From Typha latifolia (lineage: Eukaryota; Streptophyta; Magnoliopsida; Poales; Typhaceae), in assembly GCA_019914945.1 (NCBI GenBank), contig CM034102.1:10777501-10841500 (forward strand): 64,000 nucleotides of DNA, read 5' to 3'. Within the stretch, counting starts at the first letter, position 1, and the number at the start of each line of letters is the position of its first letter. Shown piece by piece: positions 35,966 to 47,033 of this stretch. The translations under genes and the position numbers were made by a program. The notes beneath the pieces were generated by a model. It did not search any database, had not been told where the DNA came from, and was given only the letters and a program-made list of their open reading frames with translations.

Positions 35966-36763
35966 TGAATATGAGTTTCTATCTGATTTGATAATTTGGA
36001 TAAAAATTAGCATGAAACTTGTGAAGGTAATTGGGATCGATCAAAGTTGGATTGATCTAAGGTTTGGATATATTCTTCCTCAATAAGTTAGGAATCTAAC
36101 ACAACTAGAATCTTGTTGATCAGATGAGTAGATCGAAAGTCATATATTAAATAATGATCGAAGACTAGGGGATAGTAGGATGGATATGAAATACGTGGTT
36201 AGGGTTAAGATGATTATCGTACAGTGGATGGATTAGTGCTTGGAACTAGATGAGGGGAGAAAAGGGAGCTTCCAGGTATGGTTGGATACTAGAGAAAGGA
36301 GGAAGAAGCGACGGAGGATTAACCTCGGCCTTAGACGAGAACTTGGGTTGGATACCAAGGGGGAGTAAGGAGAAGGGGGAAGATGGCTCAAGCCTAGATG
36401 AAAACCGATTCCAATATTCTATAATCAATAGAGGTTGCTTCTCCACATATATAGAGGCTAGCTAAACATCCAAAAATCATAAACAAATCCTATTACAACT
36501 CAACTTAACCCTAAACAACTTCCATTATAATTCAACTTTTTCGTCGTGCATTTAAGCACACCCCGATCGCATTCAAACGGTCATAACGCGTTCTCTATAT
36601 GTGCAAACATGAGAACAAGCGTTCAAATGACCGCATTCAAACGCAATTCATTTGCGTTCGAATGCCACCTACTAGAAACTATTTTATTTTCCTAAAACAT
36701 AAATAAAATTTGATACAAATTGAAGTGATTTCACTATGCACCTAAATCAAGAACCTCAACACA
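35966..36763 (-). mobile_element. LTR (probably solo) of the element A/B family inside the LINE
   Basis: The reverse complement contains the family marks: a TTTTATTTATG...AAAATAAAAT start region, a TTCGAACGC-rich block (36555-36665), GCGATCGGGG, TTAGCTAGCCTCTATATATGTGGA (promoter region) and a CT-rich leader. At about 800 bases it is close to the 858-868 bases of the A and B LTRs. No internal coding accompanies it and LINE ORF1 resumes on both sides, so it is probably a solo LTR. Ends are approximate and no 5-bp duplication was found. Confidence 0.65.
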
Positions 36764-37474
36764 CCAAAAATAAATACTAGATAGAATTTCATAGGCAACC
36801 ACCTGAAAAAATGTTTTACTAGTAGGACCAACTCTGGTGGATGATTTAAAAGGGGCAGCGAGGTTGATTTCCACATAGACCCGGGCAAATCGACCACATG
36901 TTCTCGCCAAAGTATAGGCATCAACCTTGAGAGGCCTGCTGATGTTAGAGGCAACATCCAGGAGGATGTCTTTGGGCCAATACTCATTAGGCAACCTAAT
37001 GAATTGGACCCAGATTGGAGTAGTCTTAATTTCCTTGACAAGAGGTTGAAAATTTGGTTGTCAAGGGATGAGGTTTAAGATTGTTCCACCGAGCCTGAAG
37101 CATTTTTCTTTCTTTTGTAATCTTTGTAGGATCTCGCTGCTTGTAGAACCTGGTGCAGGCCCCCCTATTCCTAGCTTTCATTCCCTAAACAATTTGTGCC
37201 CAAGATGTGGGGGAGTGGATTTAATTTGCCCATTGATTCTTTCGCCTATGCTTTTGTCCCCCGATTAAACTGCTCCTTCAGTGCCCTCTTCCAAAATGTG
37301 AGTAGGGCTCACATTATTAGCATTAACTGCCATATCTAGCTACTCAACAACCATTTCAGAAGTTATGGCGAGGTATCTGGAGGCTTCTTTGGTTGCTTGC
37401 TCCAAGGAAAGGAGCATACTGTGGGTAGAGGAATCCACTAACCTCGCTCAAAAATGAAACTTTTTAATTTATCT

Positions 37475-38394
37475 CTTTTTGTATATAATAGACAACATAT
37501 ATGTATGATTTAGAAAAATATAATAATAAACATAGTCTTATTAATAATTATTTTTGTTATTCTTACTCTTGTTTAATTAATCTTTAATTATATGTAAAAT
37601 ATTCATTATCCAATTATATAAATATAATATGTAAGATTAATATTTCATTTTATGAAAAAAATTGTAGACAATAAGAAGATGCTAAAAATAATTATATAAA
37701 CATGAATATAAGAATTTTTTAATATAACTATATGCATTAATCTAATAATAGTGCCAAAATTATAGATACATTTATATACAAATATTTATAATTATATTTA
37801 ATCAATTTTATACCAATTATACATAGCTAATAATTATACTAGCGAGTGCAAAATTATTAGAACAATTTACTATCTAAATAATCTAATTTACCTCAATTTT
37901 AGAAAATAAATTCCATAATTAATAGAAATTAAAAAGAGGGAGCAACCCTTTTGCTGTAGTGTTGGGCTTGGCGAGGATGAACCGAGGAACAAGAAGAAAA
38001 TAAAGATAAAAGAAGAAGAGAAGAGAAGAAAAAAGAGAAAGGAAGGGAGTTGGGTGACTGGGCCAGTAGGGAAGGGCCTTGGCCGCTACTAGCTAGCTAG
38101 TAGTTGGCCTCTCACTAGCAGCTTGGTTCAACAAACCTAAGAGAAAAAAAGGAGAGAGAGAAAAGAGAAGAGAGAAGAGAGAGAAGAAGGCTCACCTTGA
38201 CGGTGATGATGGTGACAGGCCAGCGCCGACAAAGGGAAAGGGGGGCAGGGGGCAAAGAGAGAGAGAGTGTGTGTAAGAGAGAGGAGAGTGAGAGAAAAGT
38301 ATAAGGAGAAACGAAGAGAGAGCCGGCAGCTGTAGTGGTGCGGTGCATGCATAAGAGGCTGGCCACAGTGTCATGCACAAAATAATTTTCTTTT
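37475..38394. other. AT-rich then purine-rich intergenic DNA
   Basis: 37475-37940 is very AT-rich. 37985-38350 is dominated by AAGA/GAGAGA words with a short GC-rich middle. No gene supported. Confidence 0.5.
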
Positions 38395-38850
38395 TACGAT
38401 TGGGTTATTATAATAATCATGAACTAGAATATATAAATAGACACTATGAAATAATAAAAGTTATAAACTCACATTCTACGTAAAATAACATGCATTAAAG
38501 AAAATAAAGAGACACAACGGGATAATGCGGGGATAGAAGTTCACACTGTAAGAAAATAATCTTGCATTCTTTGTAAAATAACTATAAACGAAAGGATATA
38601 AAAAGCACTATAAAGTAATATGGGGTTATAAGCCCACACTCTATGTAAAATAACTATGCACTAAAAGATATAAAGAGGCACTACGAAGTTATAAGCCTAC
38701 ACTTAATGTAGAATAATCATGTATTAGAGGAAATAAAAAGACACTACGAGGTTATAAGCCCATACTATATATATAATAATCATGCACTATATAAAATAAA
38801 TAGACACTACGAAATAATATGATGTTATAAGCCCGCACTACGAAAAAAGT
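38395..38850 (+). repeat. Minisatellite array 2, ~72-bp unit
   Basis: About six diverged units of the same family as array 1, recognisable by GTAAAATAACTATGCACTA, GATATAAAGAGGCACTACGA and GGTTATAAGCCCACACTCT. Some units lack the GTAATGCGG part and are shorter. Same strand as array 1. Confidence 0.85.
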
Positions 38851-40609
38851 ACGTAGGCTTAAATTGTTTTTAAAATTTTTATAGAATTTCTAATTTGAAA
38901 TAAAGATTGAGTCTCTGTAGCTAAGATGACAAGTTTTTAAGAGAAGAGATAATGGGGAGAGAGAAAAAAAAAGAATCTGAACTATAGTTGAGGTGATCTA
39001 TAATTAAATGAGTCTAATCTAAGGTGAAAATAGTAATTGTGGATTATTATTAAATTTTTTAAGAAGTTATTTGAAATAAGATGAGAGAGACTATGAATTA
39101 TCATACTAGAATAAGATAATTTATTATTTAGTTACTATTAAAAATAAGGAGGTTTATTTTAGAATAAATATATTCCTATTCCTCAATAATTTCTTACATA
39201 ACACCATTGCATTGCGTACTTGTATACTTACTTGCATTTCATCTATCCTATCAATCTCGTTAATATAAAATCGAATGGCATTTCAGTAATTTTTTTACTT
39301 TTATATCACATAAAAAATAAATATTATATTTTTATTTCAGAGTAAAAATAAACATATTAATAACTATTCATAAAATAAAACTCTTATTTAGTAATAACAA
39401 ATTGCTGCGAATTTTCACTTGTGGCTCAATCGCACATGAAATGAATAACCTCTGAAATGAAACTATATATTCACTATTGCTGGCTCTAAGTTTAATAGCT
39501 TTAAGGTTCTGTCTTGGTTTTGTGTTCAGTTATGTGAAGTATACCTGCACATTGAATAAATAGCAAAAAAAATGTATAAGAATTAAATTATACTACAAAT
39601 ATTACCCATTTTCTTTAATTAAATTTATAAGTAGTTGCTTCAGTACTGAAAAGGAAAATTAACTTGCACTTTGAAGCAAGTCATTCTTGTTCTAGTTTCT
39701 TGGTTTCTTTGCAAGCCGGGGAGATGCAATACCTTCGTGTGGATGAGGATTCCTCTCTTGCTTCAAATAAGTATTAATGGTCCTCTGCCTGCCTTCTCAA
39801 GTCATTGTTTCCTTTGTCAACATCTCCCTTGGTCACTTACTCTATACCTGTTTTAGTGCAGAACATTTAAATATCTTCTTCTGCACTCTCTGACTGAAGT
39901 ACATGTGAAGGGAAAGTTTAGTTGCAAATGTACTCTTTGCAGTGCTTGCTTAGGTCATGTAAACAGTCTCTCTACCAACGGAGACAAGCCAAACATATTT
40001 GCCCTCCTCAATCCTGGCACTGATACGAGTTTAATGCTAGAATATCCTTAATTAGCGCCATTCTTTATGTTAATTGCTGGGCTCTTATGATAAAATCGAG
40101 ATGACTCTATCCTTAATTAGCGCATTCTTCACGAATAAAGATCTGTCACTTGAAAACAAGGTTATCAACTTATCCTTGTCTTTCCTGTGTATGTCTTCCT
40201 GAGAAGATGGCTTTCTATGTGAGGTCAATGGGTTTTTCTTTCAATCGGTCACCTTACCCAACTTCTATTTTCTGGGAATTTTGCAGCAGCCCCTAGTAAT
40301 ATTGTCGCATTGCAGTCTTGTAGATATCATCCAACATAATTTGTATTTCCATAGAGCTAACCTCTTGGGTCATATCCTTATGTTGCTAATATATACCGCA
40401 TTCTCTATAGCCTGGCTTTCGAACACTAGTTAAGCAACAATTAAAATTTATAAGTCGATATTAGCAAAATAATTTCACAAGGTAGGCTGCTGTAAACATA
40501 ATAATTTCATATTTGCATCCAACTGCTTTTGACAAATATGCATAATGTAGGAGGCTAGGAAATTATGCGCAATGCAAACATTTTAGGGATATGTGATATT
40601 GAAACCAAC
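38851..40609. other. Intergenic, no gene recognised
   Basis: AT-rich to 39640, then a more mixed stretch. The block TATCCTTAATTAGCGC recurs at about 40044 and 40110. Short open frames look random. Confidence 0.5.
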
Positions 40610-40989
40610 AACATTTTAGCCGGCTTTCAAACACTTGGTGTTCAAACGCTTGATGACAAAGACTTATGTTAAACAGATTATTTTTATGGGTTTATGTTGG
40701 GTTAGGACTTTTTTTTGGTTTATTTTATTTCCTTATATGATTAGTTTGATTGGAAGACTATTTGCAGTTGAGTTTGGTAAGCACTAAAATATTTCCTTTA
40801 TCAATATCTCACTTCTCTCGGACGACCAAATTAGCTAGGGGCTAGGGTTTGTCGATTTTTTTGTCTCTTTTGTGCATTAAAATTGTTGTCGTATTATTTG
40901 ATAGGTTTTGTTGGGTAAAATCCTATCAATTGATGTCATAGCTTTTGTGGTCAGCTTACTAAAATTTATTATTCAACTCACCACAAGAT

Positions 40990-41791
40990 TTCGATGATGT
41001 AGAACATGGCCTACGACAGTCAAGGGGAAGCCATACAATCAATGGCCAATAACATTGGTGCGATGAAGGAGTTGATACTATATGTCAAAGAGACGCTGGC
41101 CTAGCTAGAGGGAAGGATGGCTACCTCTCCTGCTAGGGCAGTTAAGGGCATCTAGATTAGGAGAGTTCAGCCTCGAATCATCTATCTAGAATTTCCAAAA
41201 TTCTTGTGGATAGATCCTTTGGGTTGCATATTTAAAGTGGAGCAATTTTTTGCCTACCAAGGAAATAGCCCGTAGAGACGGTCAGGTTTATCACATTCTA
41301 TCCACCAGATGAAACTTTGTACTGATTTTAGTGGTTTTATTAAAAAAATAAAAGTGAGAGTAGATTGGTTGGAGTTTAATAGGGCTTAACGTCGAGGTTT
41401 GGTCGGAGGAATATAATAATTTTGATGAAACATTAAAAAAAAACTATAGTAAATGGGACCGCTAGAGAATATCAAAATGACTCAGAGAAACTACCCTTTA
41501 GATCTACGACTAATCAGAGTCAAAATTGCTGGGTTACCTTAGATGATATCTCATGCTATGAACTCAACAGTGATGCATGAGGATTAACTAATAAGGGAAA
41601 AGAAGATGCAAGGCTGGCCGGGGCTTTTGCCCTTATCAACCGCAAGTCTTATCCCAATGCTAGCTACAAACAACAAAAACCGGAGGCCATTGTTAATAAG
41701 ATTCCAAAGTGAGGAAGAAAAGATTTGTGCTTTAACTATGTGTCTTTGTAGATTATCTTGCATGCCTTATCTAGTTATGTGTCTTTGTAGA
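40990..41791 (+). pseudogene. Gypsy gag fragment (outer element)
   Basis: It begins with NMAYDSQGEAIQSMANNIGAMKELI and the core IIYLEFPKFLWIDPLGCIFKVEQFFAYQGN (41170-41265). Heavily mutated sequence follows, with PLDLRLIRVKIAGLP, and ends in a Cys-rich degraded zinc-knuckle region next to the insertion site of the inner element. Many stops. Confidence 0.65.
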
Positions 41792-42023
41792 TGATCCACC
41801 TAGGAGAGCGAACCTAACCACATGAGTTCGACGCTTGAAAATAGGTCGAGGGCTTTTACAACTAGCCCCTTGCTATTTATCTATTTGCTTTTATCATAGT
41901 ACTTGCTTATTAGAGTGCTTTTGCAATTTAGACCCTAATTGCACCATCACCATTGCCCTAGCCAATCCACCACCACTGATGTTGAGCTCATCCACAACCC
42001 TCATTCAGACCGGAACCATAACA
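41792..42023 (+). repeat. 5' LTR of the inner gypsy element, truncated internally
   Basis: Only 232 bases against 585 in the 3' LTR. The two agree from TGATCCACC to GCTTTTGC(A/T)ATTTAGAC and again from CTAATTGCACCATCA to CCATAACA. The ~350-base middle is deleted at about 41934. Confidence 0.85.
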
Positions 42024-43320
42024 ATGGTATCAGATTCATCGATTCTTGGACCATGACCACCACTTGTTCAATGGCAAATAGAAGGATTGCTAATGTTGAA
42101 GGAGAGCCAGCTGCGGCACCCTCGATGGAAGCTAAGGCCACCTCAAGATCACCGAACACATCAATGGTTGGAGGGGCCATCATGACTGCCCTACCACCAA
42201 TCTTATCCTCCAATGTTTGCTAGAGTTGCAAGAGAGGTTGCAAGAGGAGATTAGAGGCTTGCGGGAGAACCTTCGTACCCTCGTGCTCAGCAGATGTGCG
42301 CCGGAATCATGCGCCGCTGCTGCACCAATCCATGGCCCCAGGGCTATCATCACCCAGACCAAGCCCATCTTGCCTCCCCTCTAGTTCTATGACACATTAC
42401 CATGCCCCCTATGAACTGATGTGAGAAGGACTTTTGCTTGTGTTGAGATGAAGAAGATTGTATACAACGTGACCATGTGGTGCAGCTATTCCATTGACCT
42501 GCGGTTAGACTTGAGCACATGTACACCCCAACTGTGATAATGGCATTCAGGGGTGAACGACAAGGCTCGAGTTTCTAACGTTGCAAGGAGGTAACTTATG
42601 GGATTGGATTTTTAGAGCTAAGCAAATTTTTAATTACCAAAGTATAATAGAGTTTTGCCAAGGTGGTACTAGCGAGCTTTCACTTGTAAAGAGCGACACT
42701 CCATCAGTACTAATTGGTGAGTGCCCACCAACGATTTGACACTTGGACGACACTCATTGATGGCATGTCTAGGTGGCCTAGGATTGTTGGTTTCAAAGAT
42801 TACAATGCTAGGCTCTCCAAATTGATGTAGTGGACAACCGTGGTTACGTACAAAGTAGAGTTTGAGCATGCTACTAGCCAGTGCTAACCACCATGGCTGC
42901 AACAATTATTGGTTGGCACTTTCACATCCTGGCTGCACGAAAATGTCAAGCCCGATGTCATTTTCCTTTGGCCTAGAAACTTGAGCGAGGCTTTTGAGGT
43001 TGCCACAAGGATGGAACAAAAGCATGCAGCCTTGAGGAGTGCCATGCGAACCAGCTAGACCAGCCGAGACAGTCGATGCACACCAAGAGCACCTGGTGTG
43101 GCCAAACAGTTTTGTTTCAGCCTTGAAGGCCGCACCAATGCCCTAAGGGTCAAGGACCGCACCAAGACCAACAATAGGTTCTAAAGGAAGAGCATGACCT
43201 TTGGTTTACACTCTCACATCGGTATAGGTGGAGGAGCGATGGGCCAAGGGATTATGCTTTTGGTGCAATAAGCGGTTCACTTCGAGCCACCATTGTGCCA
43301 AGGTACCATGAGCATGATGT
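42024..43320 (+). pseudogene. Gypsy gag, decayed (inner element)
   Basis: Recognisable parts are a gag core remnant near 42590-42640 (DWIFRAKQ-like in one frame), KPDVIFLWPRNLSEAFEVATRMEQKHAAL at 42950-43030, and a zinc knuckle ERWAKGLCFWCNKRFTSSHHCAK at 43231-43303. Frames change several times. The zinc knuckle closely parallels that of element A. Confidence 0.7.
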
Positions 43321-43840
43321 TGATTAATGGCCAAAATGACGATGTATATGACATTACTAATGATTCTATTATCGTGGAGGATGTCAAGGAGGCTTCAGAT
43401 TAAGGCTTAGAGTAGGAGATACTGGTCGAGATCTCCCTACATGCTTATTCTGGCATGAGCACCCCGAAGACCCTAAGGGTGGATGGGTTGGTCGAGAAGC
43501 AGTGCATACACATCATTATTGACACCAAGATTACTCATAACTTGTTGGACGAGTGCCTTGTCTATAGGTTGGGGTTAGAGACAGAGATGACATCTAGATT
43601 TGAGATAGTATTTGGTGACAACACAAAGCTGCGGGTAAACAGCTTGTGTCACTGGGTTTGAATTCGCTTGCAAGGACATGAGCTTACCATGGACTAGGCA
43701 CACAATGATTGCAGAGTTTGGAACTAGTGACATTTTGACTTCAGTAGCATGTAGATGACATTTTGGCAAAATGACAGAGAAGTTCGACTTGAGGGCATGA
43801 AGACGAAGACAAGCCTGTCCTTGCATTCAATAGGGGGGGT
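43321..43840 (+). pseudogene. Gypsy protease, mutated active site (inner element)
   Basis: After ML(I)NGQ-type and acidic linker codons, HAYSGMSTPKTLRVDG leads to IIIDTKITHNLLDE, where the usual D-S-G-S is D-T-K-I, so the essential glycine is gone. FEIVFGDNTKLRVNSLCHWV follows. A deletion near 43690 removes the LLALRG..LDTQ stretch. Confidence 0.75.
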
Positions 43841-44676
43841 TAGTGTGGTAGCATGAGTCGGACTTACACCAAGCTGACCCAGCCGACTTGATCTATTGAC
43901 TAATGAAGGCGGTTAGGCCTAGCCACCCAAATTCCAATCAATATTGGATTCAACCCACCTTGTCCAGTAAGATGATGATGTAGAAATTGAAGCTAAGATT
44001 TTGTGGGTTGGACACAAGCTGGACCTTGAAGCAAATAGGTCGAGTGGAATCACAATGGTGAAGTTAGAGGATGGACTTGAGTCAGGCATGGGCACAACCC
44101 AGCTAAGGTGTAACGGGTGGAGAAGTGCGAAGGGCAGTTGCGGTTCAGAAAGACTAAAGGGTAGTAATGACTTGAGAACAGCAAGGAACGCTAGCCTACT
44201 AATGACGCAACTCGACTATATAAGGAGGCCTTCTTCTTCTAATGATCGTTGGAGGGTTAGCGATGACTACACCAAAGACTGAGTACTTTTCCCAACACAT
44301 GTTACCAACTTTTCCTTATTGAAAATAGGTGACTCGAAGTGGGAAAATGCTCATCGCTAGCATAAAAACCCACGAGGAGACATGGAGCTAGAGTGGAGAT
44401 TCAAGATCAATCACCCACAGAAAGGTCTCAAGGCTGACGATCCCCTAAGAAAGGTCACTCGAGGGCAAGTTTTGAATCAACTACTATATTGTAATCGAAA
44501 GTTTGTCCCAACTTGAATTACCAACTAAGACACTAGAAGGTTGCTAATTTAAGTTGGGATTAACACTCAATCGTAGTTACTAAGACCATCAAAGAACAAG
44601 GGCTAATAAGTCATAAATGCAAGGCCACTGACTTCGCACCTTGACGACAAGGTGACGGAAGCGTGGTAGCCTATTA
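43841..44676. other. Non-coding interior of the inner element, possible second insertion
   Basis: This sequence takes the place of RT, RNase H and integrase. It has no polymerase homology. A TATA-like CTATATAAGGAGG at 44216-44228 and a preceding TGTGGTAGCATGAGTCGG start (about 43836) suggest another LTR, but no duplication was found. The last ~35 bases are the purine-rich tract region of the inner element. Confidence 0.4.
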
Positions 44677-45261
44677 TGATCCACCTAAGGGAGCGAGCAT
44701 CACATGGGTTTCAACACCTCAAAATATGTCAAGGGCTTTTACACCTAGCCCCCTAGCTATTTATCTATTTACTTTTATCATTTTACTTGCTTATTATAGT
44801 GCTTTTGCTATTTAGACGCTATAAGTGCTGTAATTGCTTTATAGTCCTTCTCTTATGAGTATTAGTCAATTGGTTATGAAGATTAGTTGGACTAGAGCCT
44901 ATTCGATCTGATTGACTGAGTCAAATTGGATAGCCACCAAATAGTATGGTACACACTCTCATTAGGGATTATTGGATATTTGATCATTCTCTTTACCCCC
45001 TCTCTCTCTCTCTCTATTGCCCCTTTCCTTTGTCGAAGTTGTTGACCACCATTGGGGCTTGCCTTCCCCTACTGTCCATCCAATCCCCCTTGGCCCTAAA
45101 GGAAAGGGTCATTTTCTCCCTTCTATTCTCTCCCTCTTATCTAAAACAACTACCATTACTACCCTAATTGCACCATCATCGTTGCCCTAATCAATCCACC
45201 ACGACCACCATCGCTGATGCTGAGCACATCCATAATCCTCATTTGAATCATAACCATAACA
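44677..45261 (+). repeat. 3' LTR of the inner gypsy element
   Basis: 585 bases, from TGATCCACCTAAGG to CCATAACA. It contains a CT-rich leader (44998-45020) and the block deleted from the 5' LTR. Followed directly by TGTAGA. Confidence 0.88.
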
Positions 45262-45451
45262 TGTAGATTGCAAGATCTTAGGAGAGAAGGAAGGTTCAAT
45301 GCCGATTGATAGTGAGAGCACCCATAACTTTGCAAGCAAGTTGATCATTAAAAAGTTTTAGCGTAAGATAGTGTCGTTTGCCTATTTTTAATATTGGTCA
45401 CTAATAGAAATAGACTGGAGTGCAAGAAGATCTACCATAATGTAGTGCTCT
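45262..45451 (+). pseudogene. Gypsy protease fragment (outer element)
   Basis: The reading SMPIDSESTHNFASKLIIKKF at about 45298-45360 is the active-site region of a Ty3/gypsy protease with glycine replaced by glutamate (D-S-E-S). It continues the outer element after the nested insertion. Confidence 0.65.
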
Positions 45452-45627
45452 GATTGCAAGAATCACTTCCTTGTCCATATACATCCCTTGAGGATTACAA
45501 AAATTATTTTGGGAGTGCAATTTCTATAAAGTTTGGGATGATTGCAAGAATCACTTCCTTGTCCATATACATCCCTTGAGGATTACAAAAATTATTTTGG
45601 GAGTGAAATTTCTATAATGTTTGGGAA
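45452..45627 (+). repeat. 88-bp tandem duplication
   Basis: Copies 45452-45539 and 45540-45627 begin GATTGCAAGAATCACTTCC and differ at only a few positions (for example GAGTGCAATT against GAGTGAAATT). Confidence 0.93.
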
Positions 45628-46440
45628 CAGACATTTTTATATAAAAAGTTTAAAAATGGAGTTTGAGATGGAGGGAAAGATGTACTGATTATAAGGGGAT
45701 GTAGGGGCGGGTCTTCAGATAAAAAAAAAGTTGACACAATGGAAGATGATGAGCCACAAAGCGAGGGGCATTCTTTATGATGACAATGAAGACAAGTCTA
45801 ATAAAGCCACCAATAGTAGCACAGAACCTATGGGATTCAGGGTAGGTAATTTGGATGTTGCTGAGTGTAGTCGAGAGATGAAAATAATTGCTATTGAAGG
45901 ATTCTAAGTGGGAAGAATTTGAAGACTTGAATCAATGATTTCTGCATCTCAACATTGAGGATATGATTCATCTTCAAGTGGAGGAGAACGATAGGAATGG
46001 ACGTATAATCGCTCCATTCTAATTTACTTATCATAGGAGGCAACACAATAGGTGGCTCATCGAGGAGGAGAATCGATAGAATTTTAGTCCAACATTTAAA
46101 TGATTGACTGGCTGTTCAAATGACATCTTAGTTTTTCTCAATGTGTTTAAATGGTTATATGACATTTTCTCTATAGAATAGAACTTTTTTGCGTTTCAAG
46201 CCCAATGGTGAAGACTTATATTAAATAAATTATTTTTGTGAGTTTGTGCTGGGTTAGGACTTAGTTTTATTTATTTTCTTTCAGCAGGTGATTAGTTTGA
46301 TTGGGTTAGTATATATAAATTATTTTTATTTAAAATTTGGAAAGTGATAAAGTATTCTCTTTCGTCTCTATATCTTCCGTCTCTATCTCTTTCACTAGGT
46401 GATTAATTCGATTGCAAGACTATATATAGGTCATTAGGCC

Positions 46441-47030
46441 ATATCGTATCTTATACCCAGATGTACCAGCTTGTCCACGGTATCATATATTTTGACCGTT
46501 GATTGCTTTCCTTATATGAGACTATGTAATGGTTAACTTCCATTTGTATCATGAGAAAACTTAGCATAATATCTTCTATTTAAAGAAATAAAATCAATGC
46601 TCCAGTCTAGGAGAACAGACCAAAAACAATCGCCTACTCTCTTTTCTCATATGCAAAAAGCTCGTTGCCATTTTCCTCTTAGAGAATTGTGCAAGCCAGT
46701 AGAAGTGCTTTGATAGTACTAGTGAATGTCTCGTTCACCTATAAAAGTAAAATCCCTAAATAAAACTAGTTATCCTTCAACTTAGCATCAAGAGGTGTTA
46801 TTCGTGATGTTTAGAGAGTTCCTATTCTTCAAGATTGAAATATCTTCTAATTCTTTCACATGTTAAAGGGGAGTTCCTATGTCAGTCGATTGAAACAGGA
46901 CTAATTGTTTTACAAACTTGCAGTCATTGATAAATAAACTACTCTTCTCTCAAGAGGAAAGAACATGCAAATACGATTCAAACATGAATGTACAGGTTAC
47001 CAACACCTAAAATATATTATGAATCCACAA
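46441..47030. other. Intergenic, no gene
   Basis: AT-rich sequence beyond the outer gypsy element and downstream of the minus-strand gene at 47034-47459. It may hold that gene's 3' untranslated region. Confidence 0.5.
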
Positions 47031-47033
47031 GGT

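Larger units (their letters stand above)
34687..37265 (-). pseudogene. LINE ORF1 (gag-like RNA-binding protein), broken
   Basis: The best part is 36994-36764: FIRLPNEYWPKDILLDVASNI, PLKVDAYTLARTCGRFARVYVEINL, the pattern found in DUF4283/zinc-knuckle ORF1 proteins of plant L1 elements. Reading is then interrupted by the LTR at 35966-36763, and Pro-rich low-complexity sequence continues to 34687, with a 140-bp tandem duplication. ORF1 proteins of this class are thought to bind the element RNA. Confidence 0.7.
30866..37464 (-). mobile_element. LINE (L1-type), near full length, dead, with nested LTR
   Basis: A non-LTR retrotransposon on the minus strand. A T run at 30865-30872 is its poly(A) tail, and a candidate target duplication TAATTTATCT is present at 30856-30865 and 37465-37474. 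Reading from the right, ORF1 is followed by the ORF2 endonuclease, RT, zinc-binding and RNase H regions, the usual order of plant L1 elements. Frames are broken throughout. An ~800-base LTR sits in ORF1. The TSD call is moderate because the site is A/T-rich. Confidence 0.8.
41792..45261 (+). mobile_element. Internally deleted Ty3/gypsy element (inner, nested)
   Basis: LTRs start TGATCCACCTA and end CCATAACA. TGTAGA directly flanks both sides (41786-41791 and 45262-45267), a 5-6-base target duplication. ATGGTATCAGA follows the 5' LTR as primer site. Internal sequence holds decayed gag and protease but no RT, RNase H or integrase. GACAAGGTGACGGAAGCGTGG before the 3' LTR matches the equivalent tract of element A. 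It is a deletion derivative that could not move alone. Confidence 0.82.
40610..46440 (+). mobile_element. Decayed Ty3/gypsy element (outer), hosting another gypsy element
   Basis: Two related non-coding blocks, 40625-40928 and about 46190-46440, share GTGTTCAAACG-like words, AAGACTTAT.TTAAA, GTTGGGTTAGGACTT and GATTAGTTTGATTGG..AG. They are interpreted as its LTRs. The left one ends CCTATCA at 40928, followed by TTGATGTCATAGC, a decayed form of the Met-tRNA primer site. Gag fragments lie at 40990-41790 and a protease fragment at 45262-45451, split by the inner element. No RT, RNase H or integrase remains. Outer ends are approximate and no target duplication was found. Confidence 0.6.

Noticed and set aside
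28913..38394. A single 9.5 kb insertion splitting one minisatellite array
   Set aside because: The left edge TGTAACG is plausible, but I could not find a matching right end or an exact target duplication, and unit phase does not clearly resume.
28243..38850. Centromeric satellite or CRISPR array
   Set aside because: Units are diverged and AT-rich, there are few of them, repeats have no unique spacers, and the DNA is clearly plant nuclear.
39480..40600. Possible host gene in mixed-composition DNA
   Set aside because: Short frames only, no splice-consistent model and no recognisable protein.
40610..46440. Integrated pararetrovirus
   Set aside because: No movement protein or coat-like region. 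LTRs, primer sites and gag/protease fit gypsy retrotransposons.
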